Positions 42,806 through 52,483 of a DNA stretch of 64,000 nucleotides are shown piece after piece. A program made the position numbers and the translations under genes. The stretch's first letter is position 1. Each line of letters starts with the position of its first letter. The stretch is taken from the NCBI RefSeq assembly GCF_003627955.1, contig NZ_RBWS01000006.1, positions 368,671-432,670 of the forward strand, written 5' to 3'. Below the pieces are notes generated by a model. The model had not been told where the DNA came from and did no database searches. It saw nothing but the letters and a program-made list of their open reading frames with translations. Source of the DNA: Sphingobacterium puteale (GTDB taxonomy: Bacteria > Bacteroidota > Bacteroidia > Sphingobacteriales > Sphingobacteriaceae).

Positions 42806-44911
42806 ATGCAAAGCTTCCGTACAGAATTAGAAAATCCAGTCGTGGAAAAGGAGATTATTGAACTTGAAAAAAAGATTCGATTATTTCACGAAGGTAAGAT
42901 CGCTGATGAAAAATTTAGGTCATTGCGTCTAGCCAGGGGAGTATATGGACAGAGACAACCAGGGGTTCAAATGGTTCGTATCAAACTTCCATTTGGAAAA
43001 GTTACTTTTAAACAGTTAATCAAAATAGCGGCAATATCTGATGAATATGCAAGTCGTAACCTGCATCTGACCACGCGTCAGGACATTCAGATTCATTACG
43101 TTAGTCTGGATCGTACGCCAGAACTTTGGTCAAAATTGGCAGAGGATGATATTACCTTAAGGGAGGCCTGCGGTAATACCGTTCGTAATGTAACAGCTTC
43201 ACCAACTTCGGGTATTGATCCGAAAGAACCTTTTGATGTATCGCCGTATGCACAGACAACATTTGAATATTTTCTACGTAATCCAGTCTGTGCGGAGATG
43301 GGTAGAAAATTCAAGATGTCTTTTTCTGCAAGTGAAGAGGACACCGCTTTCTCGTATATCCATGACTTGGGTTTTATTCCAAAATTAAAGTATGTGGATG
43401 GTGTAGAAGTACGTGGTTTCAAAGTCTTGCTAGGAGGTGGACTGGGATCACAGCCATTTTTAGCATCGCTAACAAATGAATTTCTACCGGAAGATGAGCT
43501 AATTCCTTATATAGAGGCTACCTTAAGAGTGTTTGACCGATACGGCGAACGCAACAACCGTAACAAGGCTCGCTTTAAATATCTTATTCAGAAACTTGGC
43601 TTGGAAGAGGTGTTAAATCTGATCGAAGCAGAAAAGATTGCTACAAAAGTAAAAGCTTTCGCTATCGATCGAACCAAAATTGAACAACCGCTACCACCGG
43701 ATGACAGCCAAATCACCGTACTTGATCTCGATACCGATTTAAACTATCAGGTATGGAAGAACACGAATACATTTGAACAAAAGCAAGCAGGCTATTATGG
43801 TGTCTATGTACGGGTTTCTACCGGGGACATCGGTACCGATAAAGCGCGGTCCTTGATCGCTGGACTAAAAGATCTCGTTGCGGATGATATCCGGATAACA
43901 CAAAACCAAAGTTTGCTATTGAAGTATGCAACCGAAAAGTCGCTACCTCATATTTATCAACTGCTAAAATCATTAGATCTTGCTCAGGTAGGCTTTGACA
44001 GTACTGCAGATGTGACAACATGTCCCGGAACGGACACCTGTAATCTTGGCATTTCAAATAGTACCGAAATGGCGCGGGTCATTGAGTCATATATCGCCGA
44101 ATTCCACCAAGATTTTATTTTCAACAGAGATTTGAAAATTAAGATATCCGGTTGTATGAATTCCTGTGGCCAACATGGACTGGCACATATTGGCTTCCAT
44201 GGCAGCTCAGTTAAAGCAGAGGGTAAGGTAGTTCCTGCCGCCCAGGTTATGCTCGGTGGTGGCACGATCGGCGATGGTGAAGGCCGGGTAGCCGAACGGA
44301 TTATCAAAGTACCCACCAAACGAGTATTGCATGTGGTTGAATTCGTACTGAACGATTACAAAAAGAATGCGGAAGAAACTGAAAACTTTCATGCGTATTA
44401 CGACAGACAAGGTAAAAATTATTTTTACAATCTATTAAAGCCACTGTCAGATCTAACAACGCTTTCGGAAGATGAGTTTGTGGATTGGGGACATGAAGGT
44501 ACTTTTCAAACAGCGATAGGTGTGGGTGAGTGTGCTGGGGTAGTGATCGATCTGGTAGCAACATTGATTTATGAGGCGGAGGAAAAGCTGCAATGGGCAA
44601 ATGAGACATTCGGGGAAGCAAAATTCGCAGACGCTATCTATCATGCATACAATGCCTTTGTTCAGGCAGCGAAAGCCTTGCTGTTAGATAAAGGTATTAG
44701 CGCAAGCACACAAAATACAGTGATCAATGAATTCCAGACACATTTTGTGGAGTCCGGGGAATATAACTTTGATCGGTCATTTCCGGAGCTTGTATTACAA
44801 ATTAGTAAAAATGAACCTACTGAACGCTTTGCAACAGGTTATCTGCAAGAGGCTACAAAATTTATCAATGAGGTTTATCAACGTAAAAATTTAACGCCTG
44901 TATTGGCCTAG
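42806..44911 (+). CDS. Sulfite (or nitrite) reductase with C-terminal HEPN-like extension
   Basis: 701 aa from the ATG at 42806; a TTG 45 bp upstream overlaps the -7 box. The siroheme/[4Fe-4S] enzyme core occupies about 1-540, with two ferredoxin-like half domains. The cluster ligands are in 'TTCPGTDTCNLG' (44016-44050) and 'SGCMNSCGQHG' (44148-44180). Two-gene context with cysH, cysD, cysN and siroheme genes makes ferredoxin-dependent sulfite reduction to sulfide most likely. An extra C-terminal domain (about 44490-44909) with 'AIYHAYNAFVQAAKALLLDK' looks like a HEPN domain without the RNase Rx4-6H motif. First gene of the operon. Confidence 0.88.
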   Translation: MQSFRTELENPVVEKEIIELEKKIRLFHEGKIADEKFRSLRLARGVYGQRQPGVQMVRIKLPFGKVTFKQLIKIAAISDEYASRNLHLTTRQDIQIHYVSLDRTPELWSKLAEDDITLREACGNTVRNVTASPTSGIDPKEPFDVSPYAQTTFEYFLRNPVCAEMGRKFKMSFSASEEDTAFSYIHDLGFIPKLKYVDGVEVRGFKVLLGGGLGSQPFLASLTNEFLPEDELIPYIEATLRVFDRYGERNNRNKARFKYLIQKLGLEEVLNLIEAEKIATKVKAFAIDRTKIEQPLPPDDSQITVLDLDTDLNYQVWKNTNTFEQKQAGYYGVYVRVSTGDIGTDKARSLIAGLKDLVADDIRITQNQSLLLKYATEKSLPHIYQLLKSLDLAQVGFDSTADVTTCPGTDTCNLGISNSTEMARVIESYIAEFHQDFIFNRDLKIKISGCMNSCGQHGLAHIGFHGSSVKAEGKVVPAAQVMLGGGTIGDGEGRVAERIIKVPTKRVLHVVEFVLNDYKKNAEETENFHAYYDRQGKNYFYNLLKPLSDLTTLSEDEFVDWGHEGTFQTAIGVGECAGVVIDLVATLIYEAEEKLQWANETFGEAKFADAIYHAYNAFVQAAKALLLDKGISASTQNTVINEFQTHFVESGEYNFDRSFPELVLQISKNEPTERFATGYLQEATKFINEVYQRKNLTPVLA

Positions 44912-44922
44912 GAGAGAACGGA

Positions 44923-45681
44923 ATGTCGATAGAAGCAAAAGTAACATTAGTAGGCGCTGGGCCGGGAGATCCAGACTTGATTAGCCTCAAAGGGATCAAA
45001 GCGATCCAGAAAGCGGATGTTATTTTATATGACGCGCTTGTCAATGATGAACTACTGGATTATGCAAAAGCAGATTGTATAAAAATTTACGTCGGAAAAC
45101 GTGCCGAACAGCTCTCAACTTCTCAAGATGAAATTAATCGCCTATTAGTTGACTATGCCTTGAATTATGGGCATGTGGTGCGCTTAAAAGGAGGGGATCC
45201 ATTTGTCTTTGGACGCGGCGGTGAGGAGATCGATCATGTGGCACAGTATGGTATTGAAACAGCGGTCATACCGGGTATTTCCTCCGCAATTGGTTTGACG
45301 GGGTTACAGCAGATTCCTCTGACTTATAGAGGGATCAGCGAGAGTTTTTGGGTGATAACAGGATCAAAATCTGACGGCAGTTTATCTAGCGATCTATACC
45401 TGGCAGCGGAATCCAATGCGACTGTAGTCGTTCTGATGGGCTATGGAAAATTAGCAGAGATCGTGGCCATCTATCAGGAAAAAAACCTTCATCATTTACC
45501 GATCGCTTTGATTCAAAATGGTTCACTGCCTAATGAAAAGGTTGTATTGGGCACCATAGACAATATATTAGATGAATCTACTGAAAAAAGAGTTGGGGTA
45601 CCAGCTATTATCATTATCGGTGAAGTGGTGGCGAAACACAGATCGTTTCAACAGATTAAAGAAAAAGCACTTGCATTATAA
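44923..45681 (+). CDS. cobA: Uroporphyrinogen-III C-methyltransferase (SUMT)
   Basis: 252 aa. 'VTLVGAGPGDPDLISLKGIK' at the N-terminus, 'DALVNDELLDYAKADC', 'VVRLKGGDPFVFGRGGEEID' and 'PGISSAIGLTGLQQIPLTYR' are the SUMT/CobA motifs. It methylates uroporphyrinogen III at C2 and C7 with SAM to precorrin-2, the first step to siroheme. Follows the sulfite reductase by 11 bp and precedes the siroheme dehydrogenase gene by 2 bp, so it supplies the reductase cofactor. Confidence 0.93.
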   Translation: MSIEAKVTLVGAGPGDPDLISLKGIKAIQKADVILYDALVNDELLDYAKADCIKIYVGKRAEQLSTSQDEINRLLVDYALNYGHVVRLKGGDPFVFGRGGEEIDHVAQYGIETAVIPGISSAIGLTGLQQIPLTYRGISESFWVITGSKSDGSLSSDLYLAAESNATVVVLMGYGKLAEIVAIYQEKNLHHLPIALIQNGSLPNEKVVLGTIDNILDESTEKRVGVPAIIIIGEVVAKHRSFQQIKEKALAL

Positions 45682-45683
45682 GG

Positions 45684-46262
45684 ATGAATAAGTTATTTCC
45701 CATATTCGTTAAACTTGATCAGATCGAGACTTTATTGGTCGGCGGTGGAAAAGTTGCGTTGGAAAAATTCCAGGCATTGATAACAAATGAAGAGCGATCG
45801 AACCTAACTGTCGTAGCAAGGGAAATTGTTCCTGAATTCGAGCAATTGCTCGTCAATTATCCTCATGTTCGACTTCACATACGCCCTTTTAAGACAAATG
45901 ACATTGAAAACAAGCAACTCGTAATTGCGGCTACGAATAATATAGACCTGAATGATGAACTCCGTGCGTTAACATCACTTCACAATATACTTTTCAATGC
46001 AGCGGATAAACCAGATCTATGCGACTTTTATTTGGGATCAATTGTTACTAAAGGCAATCTAAAAGTTGCAATTTCCACAAACGGCAAATCGCCAACGATT
46101 GCAAAAAGAGTGAAGGAATTGTTCAACGATCTTTTACCGGACGAAATTGACGAAACGCTTTCGCTGATGAGCGAATATCGTGAACAGTTAAAAGGGGACT
46201 TTGAATTTAAAGTAAAGAAGCTGAACGAGCATACCAAAAATATATTACGTCATGAGCGTTAA
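45684..46262 (+). CDS. Precorrin-2 dehydrogenase/sirohydrochlorin ferrochelatase
   Basis: 192 aa, the size of the N-terminal half of CysG or of Met8p-like proteins. 'FPIFVKLDQIETLLVGGGKV' is the NAD-binding start (GGGxVA), then 'IENKQLVIAATNNIDLNDEL' and 'FYLGSIVTKGNLKVAISTNG'. It oxidises precorrin-2 to sirohydrochlorin and inserts iron, completing siroheme. It is an independent gene rather than fused to SUMT as in enterobacteria. Overlaps cysH by 11 bp at its end, so the siroheme-reductase module is translationally coupled. Confidence 0.9.
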   Translation: MNKLFPIFVKLDQIETLLVGGGKVALEKFQALITNEERSNLTVVAREIVPEFEQLLVNYPHVRLHIRPFKTNDIENKQLVIAATNNIDLNDELRALTSLHNILFNAADKPDLCDFYLGSIVTKGNLKVAISTNGKSPTIAKRVKELFNDLLPDEIDETLSLMSEYREQLKGDFEFKVKKLNEHTKNILRHER

Positions 46263-46953
46263 GGAAATTAAAGAAATTATCGGCGATAAAAAGGGAGCGG
46301 AGATGCTGCAGGCAATTGTGGCACTATATCCTTCAGAAGTTGTTTTTTCCACTTCTTTTGGGATAGAAGATCAGATTATCACCGAATGGATCGGCAAAAA
46401 TGATATCGGCATCGAGATTTTTACTTTAGATACCGGCCGGTTGTTTAAAGAGACGTACTCTTTGTGGAGCCGTACATTGGAACGTTATCAATTGAATATC
46501 AAGACATACACACCGGATACAACATTGCTGGAAGATTTTATCAGTAAAAAGGGACCTAATTCTTTCTATGAATCTGTTGAAAATCGTAAAGAATGTTGTC
46601 GGATCAGGAAGATTGAACCATTGCAGCGCGCTATCAAAGGAAAAAAAATTTGGATTACCGGCATTCGGTCTGAACAATCAGTCAATAGACATGATATGGA
46701 TTTTGTAGAGTATGACGAAATAAATGGTATCATAAAAATCCATCCGCTGTTTGACTGGACCTTTGAACAGGTAAAAATGTATTGCAAGGAACAGTATATT
46801 CCCTATAATGTCTTACATGACAAAGGATTTCCGAGCATTGGTTGTCAACCCTGTACAAGAGCTGTTCAGGAAGGAGAAGATTTTCGTGCCGGAAGATGGT
46901 GGTGGGAAGATCAGAGTAAAAAAGAATGTGGTTTACATGCGGTTAAATCTTAA
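46252..46953 (+). CDS. cysH: APS/PAPS reductase (4Fe-4S type)
   Basis: 233 aa. 'VVFSTSFGIEDQIITEWI' is the adenylyl-binding PP-loop, 'IWITGIRSEQSVNRHDM' the substrate loop. Two Cys pairs, 'RKECCRIRKIEPL' and 'SIGCQPCTRAV', bind a [4Fe-4S] cluster, the mark of enzymes that use APS rather than PAPS. This fits the absence of an APS kinase (cysC) in the operon. Reduces APS to sulfite with thioredoxin-type electrons. Its start overlaps the preceding gene. Confidence 0.93.
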   Translation: MSVKEIKEIIGDKKGAEMLQAIVALYPSEVVFSTSFGIEDQIITEWIGKNDIGIEIFTLDTGRLFKETYSLWSRTLERYQLNIKTYTPDTTLLEDFISKKGPNSFYESVENRKECCRIRKIEPLQRAIKGKKIWITGIRSEQSVNRHDMDFVEYDEINGIIKIHPLFDWTFEQVKMYCKEQYIPYNVLHDKGFPSIGCQPCTRAVQEGEDFRAGRWWWEDQSKKECGLHAVKS

Positions 46954-47006
46954 TCCTAAAAAAGCGTAAACCCAAATTCATTAAATCAAATTTATTATTT
47001 CAAAGA

Positions 47007-47897
47007 ATGGACTATTTAGATCATTTAGAAGCGGAAGCAATATATATATTAAGAGAAGTCGCCGGACAGTTTGAAAAACCGGCATTACTATTCTCGGGCG
47101 GAAAAGATTCCATTACATTGGTTCATCTGGCAAAAAAAGCTTTTAGACCGGGTAAATTTCCCTTTCCATTGGTTCATATTGATACTGGGCACAACTTCCC
47201 CGAAACTATTGCTTTCCGTGACAGTCTTATTGAAGAGATCGGAGAAAAACTGATCGTGGGCTATGTCCAAGATAGTATCGATCAGGGCAAAGTCGTTGAG
47301 CAAAAAGGAAAAAATGCAAGTCGTAACGCACTTCAGACTGTCACCTTGCTTGAGACAATCTCGAAACATGGTTTCGATGCATGTATCGGAGGGGCACGCA
47401 GAGATGAAGAGAAGGCCCGTGCTAAAGAACGTATTTTCTCAGTGCGGGATGAGTTTGGACAATGGGATCCAAAAAGACAAAGACCTGAACTGTGGAGTAT
47501 TTTCAATGGTAAGATCAACAAAGGCGAGAATGTACGAGTATTTCCGATTTCAAATTGGACTGAGCTCGATGTCTGGAATTATATCAAACGCGAACAAATC
47601 GCATTGCCATCCATTTATTTTAGCCATGAACGGGAGGTAATTACTCGTAACGGACAATTAATGGCAGCCGCACCATTTTTGAATATTGATGAAGAGGATG
47701 TTATCGAAACTAAATCTGTTCGTTTCAGGACGGTGGGTGATATGACCTGTACAGCAGCAGTAGATTCTACCGCAGTTGCTTTGGATGATATCATTGCAGA
47801 AATCAAAGCATCAACAGTCAGTGAACGTGGGGCGCGGATGGATGACAAAGTATCCGAGGCAGCAATGGAAGAACGCAAAAAACAGGGATATTTTTAA
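47007..47897 (+). CDS. cysD: Sulfate adenylyltransferase small subunit
   Basis: 296 aa. PP-loop 'FSGGKDSITLVHLAKKAF' (residues 29-46), 'FPLVHIDTGHNFPETIAFRD', 'GGARRDEEKARAKERIFSVR' and 'VFPISNWTELDVWNYIKRE' are diagnostic of CysD. It transfers AMP from ATP to sulfate to give APS, powered by the GTPase CysN, encoded directly downstream. Length and order are normal. Confidence 0.95.
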   Translation: MDYLDHLEAEAIYILREVAGQFEKPALLFSGGKDSITLVHLAKKAFRPGKFPFPLVHIDTGHNFPETIAFRDSLIEEIGEKLIVGYVQDSIDQGKVVEQKGKNASRNALQTVTLLETISKHGFDACIGGARRDEEKARAKERIFSVRDEFGQWDPKRQRPELWSIFNGKINKGENVRVFPISNWTELDVWNYIKREQIALPSIYFSHEREVITRNGQLMAAAPFLNIDEEDVIETKSVRFRTVGDMTCTAAVDSTAVALDDIIAEIKASTVSERGARMDDKVSEAAMEERKKQGYF

Positions 47898-47929
47898 TTC
47901 CTCAAATCTAATACTTGATATTGACAACA

Positions 47930-49174
47930 ATGAATATATTGAAATTTATAACAGCTGGTTCGGTAGACGATGGTAAGAGTACCCTAATCGGTCGATTGCT
48001 ATACGATACCAATTCTATTTTGGATGACCAATTGGAAGCGATACAACGTGCGAATCGAAAAAATGATGATGGAACAGTAGATTTAGCGATATTAACGGAT
48101 GGACTAAAGGCAGAACGCGAACAAGGAATCACGATCGATGTCGCTTACAAATATTTTCAGACCGATCAGCGAAAATACATTATTGCTGATGCTCCGGGCC
48201 ATATCCAATATACGCGAAACATGGTAACCGGCGCATCCAATTCTGAGCTGATTATCATCTTGGTAGATGCACGGAAGGGAGTTATTGAACAAACGAAAAG
48301 GCATTCGTTTATTGCTAAATTACTGGCGATGAAGCAGGTATTAGTATGTGTCAATAAAATGGATATGGTAGATTATAGCGCTACTGTTTTTGAACAAATC
48401 AAAAATGATTACCAGCAATTGGCTGCTAATTTAGGGCTTCAGGAGGTTGATTTTATCCCGGTATCCGCCTTAAAAGGTGACAATATTGTTCATAAGTCCG
48501 ATCGTATGCTCTGGTATTCCGGAGAATCGCTATTGGATTACCTGGAAAATGTTGAAATTCACGAAAATCAAGCGGCGAATTGGAGATTCCCGGTACAATG
48601 GGTTGTAAGGCCACAAACGGATGATCTCCATGATTATAGGGGATATGCAGGCAGAGTATTAGGAGAGGGGCTTACGGTGGGTGATCAGGTGATTATTTAT
48701 CCTTCTGAAACATACAGTACTATCAAAGCCATAGAATTTAACGGCCTGCAGCTTGACCGGGCAGAAAATGGACAGTCAGTTATTCTTCATTTAACAGACG
48801 ATGTGGACATTAGTCGCGGCGACACGATTGCAAATGTTGAAAAACAACCAAAATTTGAACGTAATATTCAGGCAAACGTATGCTGGTTTGACAACAAACC
48901 CTTGGATACCGAACAGATCTATTTGCTACAGAGCCACAGTAAATTGACAAAAATTAAGATTGTTGATGTGCTTTATAAATTTGACATCAACACACAGGAA
49001 AAAGTTTTCGACGAAACGATTAAGCTCAATGATATTGGTCGTATTGCAATCAAATCTGCTGAAAATCTTGTATTTGATTTACAGACAGAAAATGCTGCAA
49101 ATTCTCAAGCCATTGTCATAGATCCACGGACTAACTTAACAGTTGGTGCTTTGATGATTCAGGCAGTTGATTAG
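47930..49174 (+). CDS. cysN: Sulfate adenylyltransferase large subunit (GTPase)
   Basis: 414 aa from the ATG at 47930 (MNILKFITAGSVDDGKS); five codons upstream an alternative ATG exists. GTPase motifs: G1 'GSVDDGKST', G2 'EREQGITIDVAYKYF', G3 'DAPGHIQY', G4 'VNKMD'. The C-terminal third is the EF-Tu-like domain pair. There is no APS kinase extension, so it is a pure CysN, consistent with an APS-reducing pathway. Ends the sulfur operon; a terminator follows at 49214. Cytosolic partner of CysD. Confidence 0.94.
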   Translation: MNILKFITAGSVDDGKSTLIGRLLYDTNSILDDQLEAIQRANRKNDDGTVDLAILTDGLKAEREQGITIDVAYKYFQTDQRKYIIADAPGHIQYTRNMVTGASNSELIIILVDARKGVIEQTKRHSFIAKLLAMKQVLVCVNKMDMVDYSATVFEQIKNDYQQLAANLGLQEVDFIPVSALKGDNIVHKSDRMLWYSGESLLDYLENVEIHENQAANWRFPVQWVVRPQTDDLHDYRGYAGRVLGEGLTVGDQVIIYPSETYSTIKAIEFNGLQLDRAENGQSVILHLTDDVDISRGDTIANVEKQPKFERNIQANVCWFDNKPLDTEQIYLLQSHSKLTKIKIVDVLYKFDINTQEKVFDETIKLNDIGRIAIKSAENLVFDLQTENAANSQAIVIDPRTNLTVGALMIQAVD

Positions 49175-49213
49175 TATTTTTTATTCTGTAAATATTCAAC
49201 CTAAATATTTATT

Positions 49214-49244
49214 AAGGAATCTGAGCGTTTCGCTTGGATTCCTT
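49214..49244 (+). terminator. Terminator of the sulfur operon
   Basis: Stem 49214-49227 with 49231-49244 (two mismatches or wobble pairs in the middle), followed by a short T-run. Located 40 bp after cysN. Confidence 0.7.
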
Positions 49245-51036
<1,792 letters not shown>

Positions 51037-51067
51037 TCAGCCTTTTTCTAATCATATCATAATCCTG

Positions 51068-51096
51068 AACGCTCAAATGTATTTCATTTGGGCGTT
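51068..51096 (+). terminator. Intrinsic terminator of gdhA
   Basis: 12-bp stem (51068-51079 with 51085-51096, one G-T pair) with a 5-nt loop, followed by seven or more T. About 30 bp after the gdhA stop. Confidence 0.85.
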
Positions 51097-51137
51097 TTTT
51101 TATACTTTTATGGTAATTTTTAAAAAAAGAGATTTAC

Positions 51138-51383
51138 ATGAGATTAATAGCGGAACTCCCCCATCCTGATTGCAAGATTTCCATCTTTGGAATGAACCAG
51201 AAATTCATTATCAAATTTGAACAGGGAAATCTGGAGCAATCCTATAAAATTGCAGAAGTTGATATCATAGGCGGGGTAAATGGTGTCTTTGAATTACTTG
51301 ATGAGGAATTTCTTAAAAGTGTGTTAGATCAGTTTGCTTTAATGCGTCAATCATTTAACAGTGCTTACAGTAGATACGAATAG
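51138..51383 (+). CDS. Hypothetical small protein
   Basis: 81 aa, not recognised. Compact alpha-beta composition: 'MRLIAELPHPDCKISIFGMN', 'KFIIKFEQGNLEQSYKIAEV' and 'LKSVLDQFALMRQSFNSAYS'. No signal or membrane segment. It precedes a small multidrug-resistance-like gene by 8 bp in the same direction and may be co-transcribed. Small proteins of this sort are common in Bacteroidota; function unknown. Confidence 0.7.
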   Translation: MRLIAELPHPDCKISIFGMNQKFIIKFEQGNLEQSYKIAEVDIIGGVNGVFELLDEEFLKSVLDQFALMRQSFNSAYSRYE

Positions 51384-51391
51384 TAGCAATT

Positions 51392-51730
51392 ATGTTAAAC
51401 TATCTTTATTTCGCAGCATTTTGGGCTTGCCAGATTGTATCCTCTATCCTATTTAAACTAGGTGGAATTCATCCAAAGTATAAATGGGTCGCATTGATTA
51501 TTGGAAATATTATTTTGCTTTCGGCAAGCTGGTTTCTTATCCAACTGTTTAAAAATGTCTCGCAGCCTATAGTTATTGCATTGTGTTCAGGCGGGACTTT
51601 TTTAACTGTCCAGCTGGCCATGGCGTTGTATTTCAAAAGCCCACTTAGTTGGCAGCAGGTAGTCGGTATGTTTGTTATTATTGTGGGTATGGTAATGATC
51701 ACCTTTGGTGGCAAAGACCAGACAGCTTAA
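51392..51730 (+). CDS. Small four-helix membrane protein (SMR/DMT-like)
   Basis: 112 aa with four predicted membrane segments (for example 'WVALIIGNIILLSASWFLI' and 'VVGMFVIIVGMVMITFGG'). The pattern 'QQVVGMFVIIVGMVMI' near the C-terminus is typical of SMR/EamA-type drug/metabolite exporters, here of minimal length. The charged residue (Glu14) essential in EmrE is not evident, so it may not be a classic multidrug exporter. Follows the 81-aa gene. Inner membrane. Confidence 0.72.
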   Translation: MLNYLYFAAFWACQIVSSILFKLGGIHPKYKWVALIIGNIILLSASWFLIQLFKNVSQPIVIALCSGGTFLTVQLAMALYFKSPLSWQQVVGMFVIIVGMVMITFGGKDQTA

Positions 51731-51754
51731 GAATTTGATTTTATCCCGAAAAAA

Positions 51755-51790
51755 TTGATGAGTTTTATTTGTTATAATAAAACTCATCAA
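51755..51790 (-). terminator. Terminator overlapping the mgtC-like stop codon
   Basis: A perfect 15-bp stem (51755-51769 with 51776-51790), six-base loop, followed on the minus strand by a run of six T. The right arm and loop lie inside the last codons of the convergent mgtC-like gene, so the 3' end of that coding region doubles as its terminator stem. Confidence 0.7.
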
Positions 51791-52424
51791 TTACAAGTGA
51801 ACTTGCGAGCTGTTGATTAAAGCGGTCTAAATCCGTCATTTTTCCGGAAATATCATACATTACTTCCAGTTTTCCACTGATTTTCTCGATTACACGACGT
51901 GAAGCTTTAATTTTAAAATCCAGCGCCATTTGTTCAAACTCATGTAGATGATAAAATTCATTTGAACTAAATTTGATATGTAATGAACGTACTAGATAGT
52001 AACGCGATAATAATATTTCTATCCGCTGGAAAAGCGCAAGGATAAGCACCATAAAAATGGCGAAGGAGATTGCATAAACTAATTCGCCCAATCCGGCAAA
52101 CATTCCAATCCCGGCTGTGGCCCAGATAACGGCTGCAGTAGTTAGGCCACTGACTGATAATTTACCTTTAAATATAACTCCTGCTCCTATAAAACCGATA
52201 CCTGTAACGATATTGGCAGCAACCCGATCCGTACTATTGCCAATAAATAAACAGGATACAATCGTGAACATGGCAGAGCCAAAGCAGATCAGTACCACTG
52301 TACGGAATCCAGCCGATTTATTTCTGTACTCACGCTCAAAGCCGATTAAACTGCCGCACAAAATTGAAGTTATGGCATTTAGTAAAGGCTTACTACTCAA
52401 AAAATCAATAATACTTTCCATCAT
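51765..52424 (-). CDS. MgtC/SapB family membrane protein
   Basis: 219 aa. Membrane part (about 10-130) with 'CGSLIGFEREYRNKSAGFRT', 'TGIGFIGAGVIFKGKLSVSG' and 'TTAAVIWATAGIGMFAGLGE', the MgtC signature, followed by a C-terminal cytoplasmic domain (about 140-219). MgtC-like proteins act in Mg2+ homeostasis or affect the F-ATPase; transport itself is unproven. Single gene, convergent with the small membrane protein gene, with the terminator inside its 3' end. Confidence 0.86.
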   Translation of the reverse strand: MMESIIDFLSSKPLLNAITSILCGSLIGFEREYRNKSAGFRTVVLICFGSAMFTIVSCLFIGNSTDRVAANIVTGIGFIGAGVIFKGKLSVSGLTTAAVIWATAGIGMFAGLGELVYAISFAIFMVLILALFQRIEILLSRYYLVRSLHIKFSSNEFYHLHEFEQMALDFKIKASRRVIEKISGKLEVMYDISGKMTDLDRFNQQLASSLVIDEFYYNK

Positions 52425-52452
52425 AAGTGCTGTTGGACGATAATATCAAAAA

Positions 52453-52473
52453 CTCCCATTTAAACAATGGGAG
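52453..52473 (-). terminator. Terminator of mutS2
   Basis: An 8-bp G/C-rich stem (52453-52460 with 52466-52473) is followed by a T-run on the minus strand, 10 bp after the mutS2 stop codon. Confidence 0.7.
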
Positions 52474-52483
52474 CTCTCTTTTC

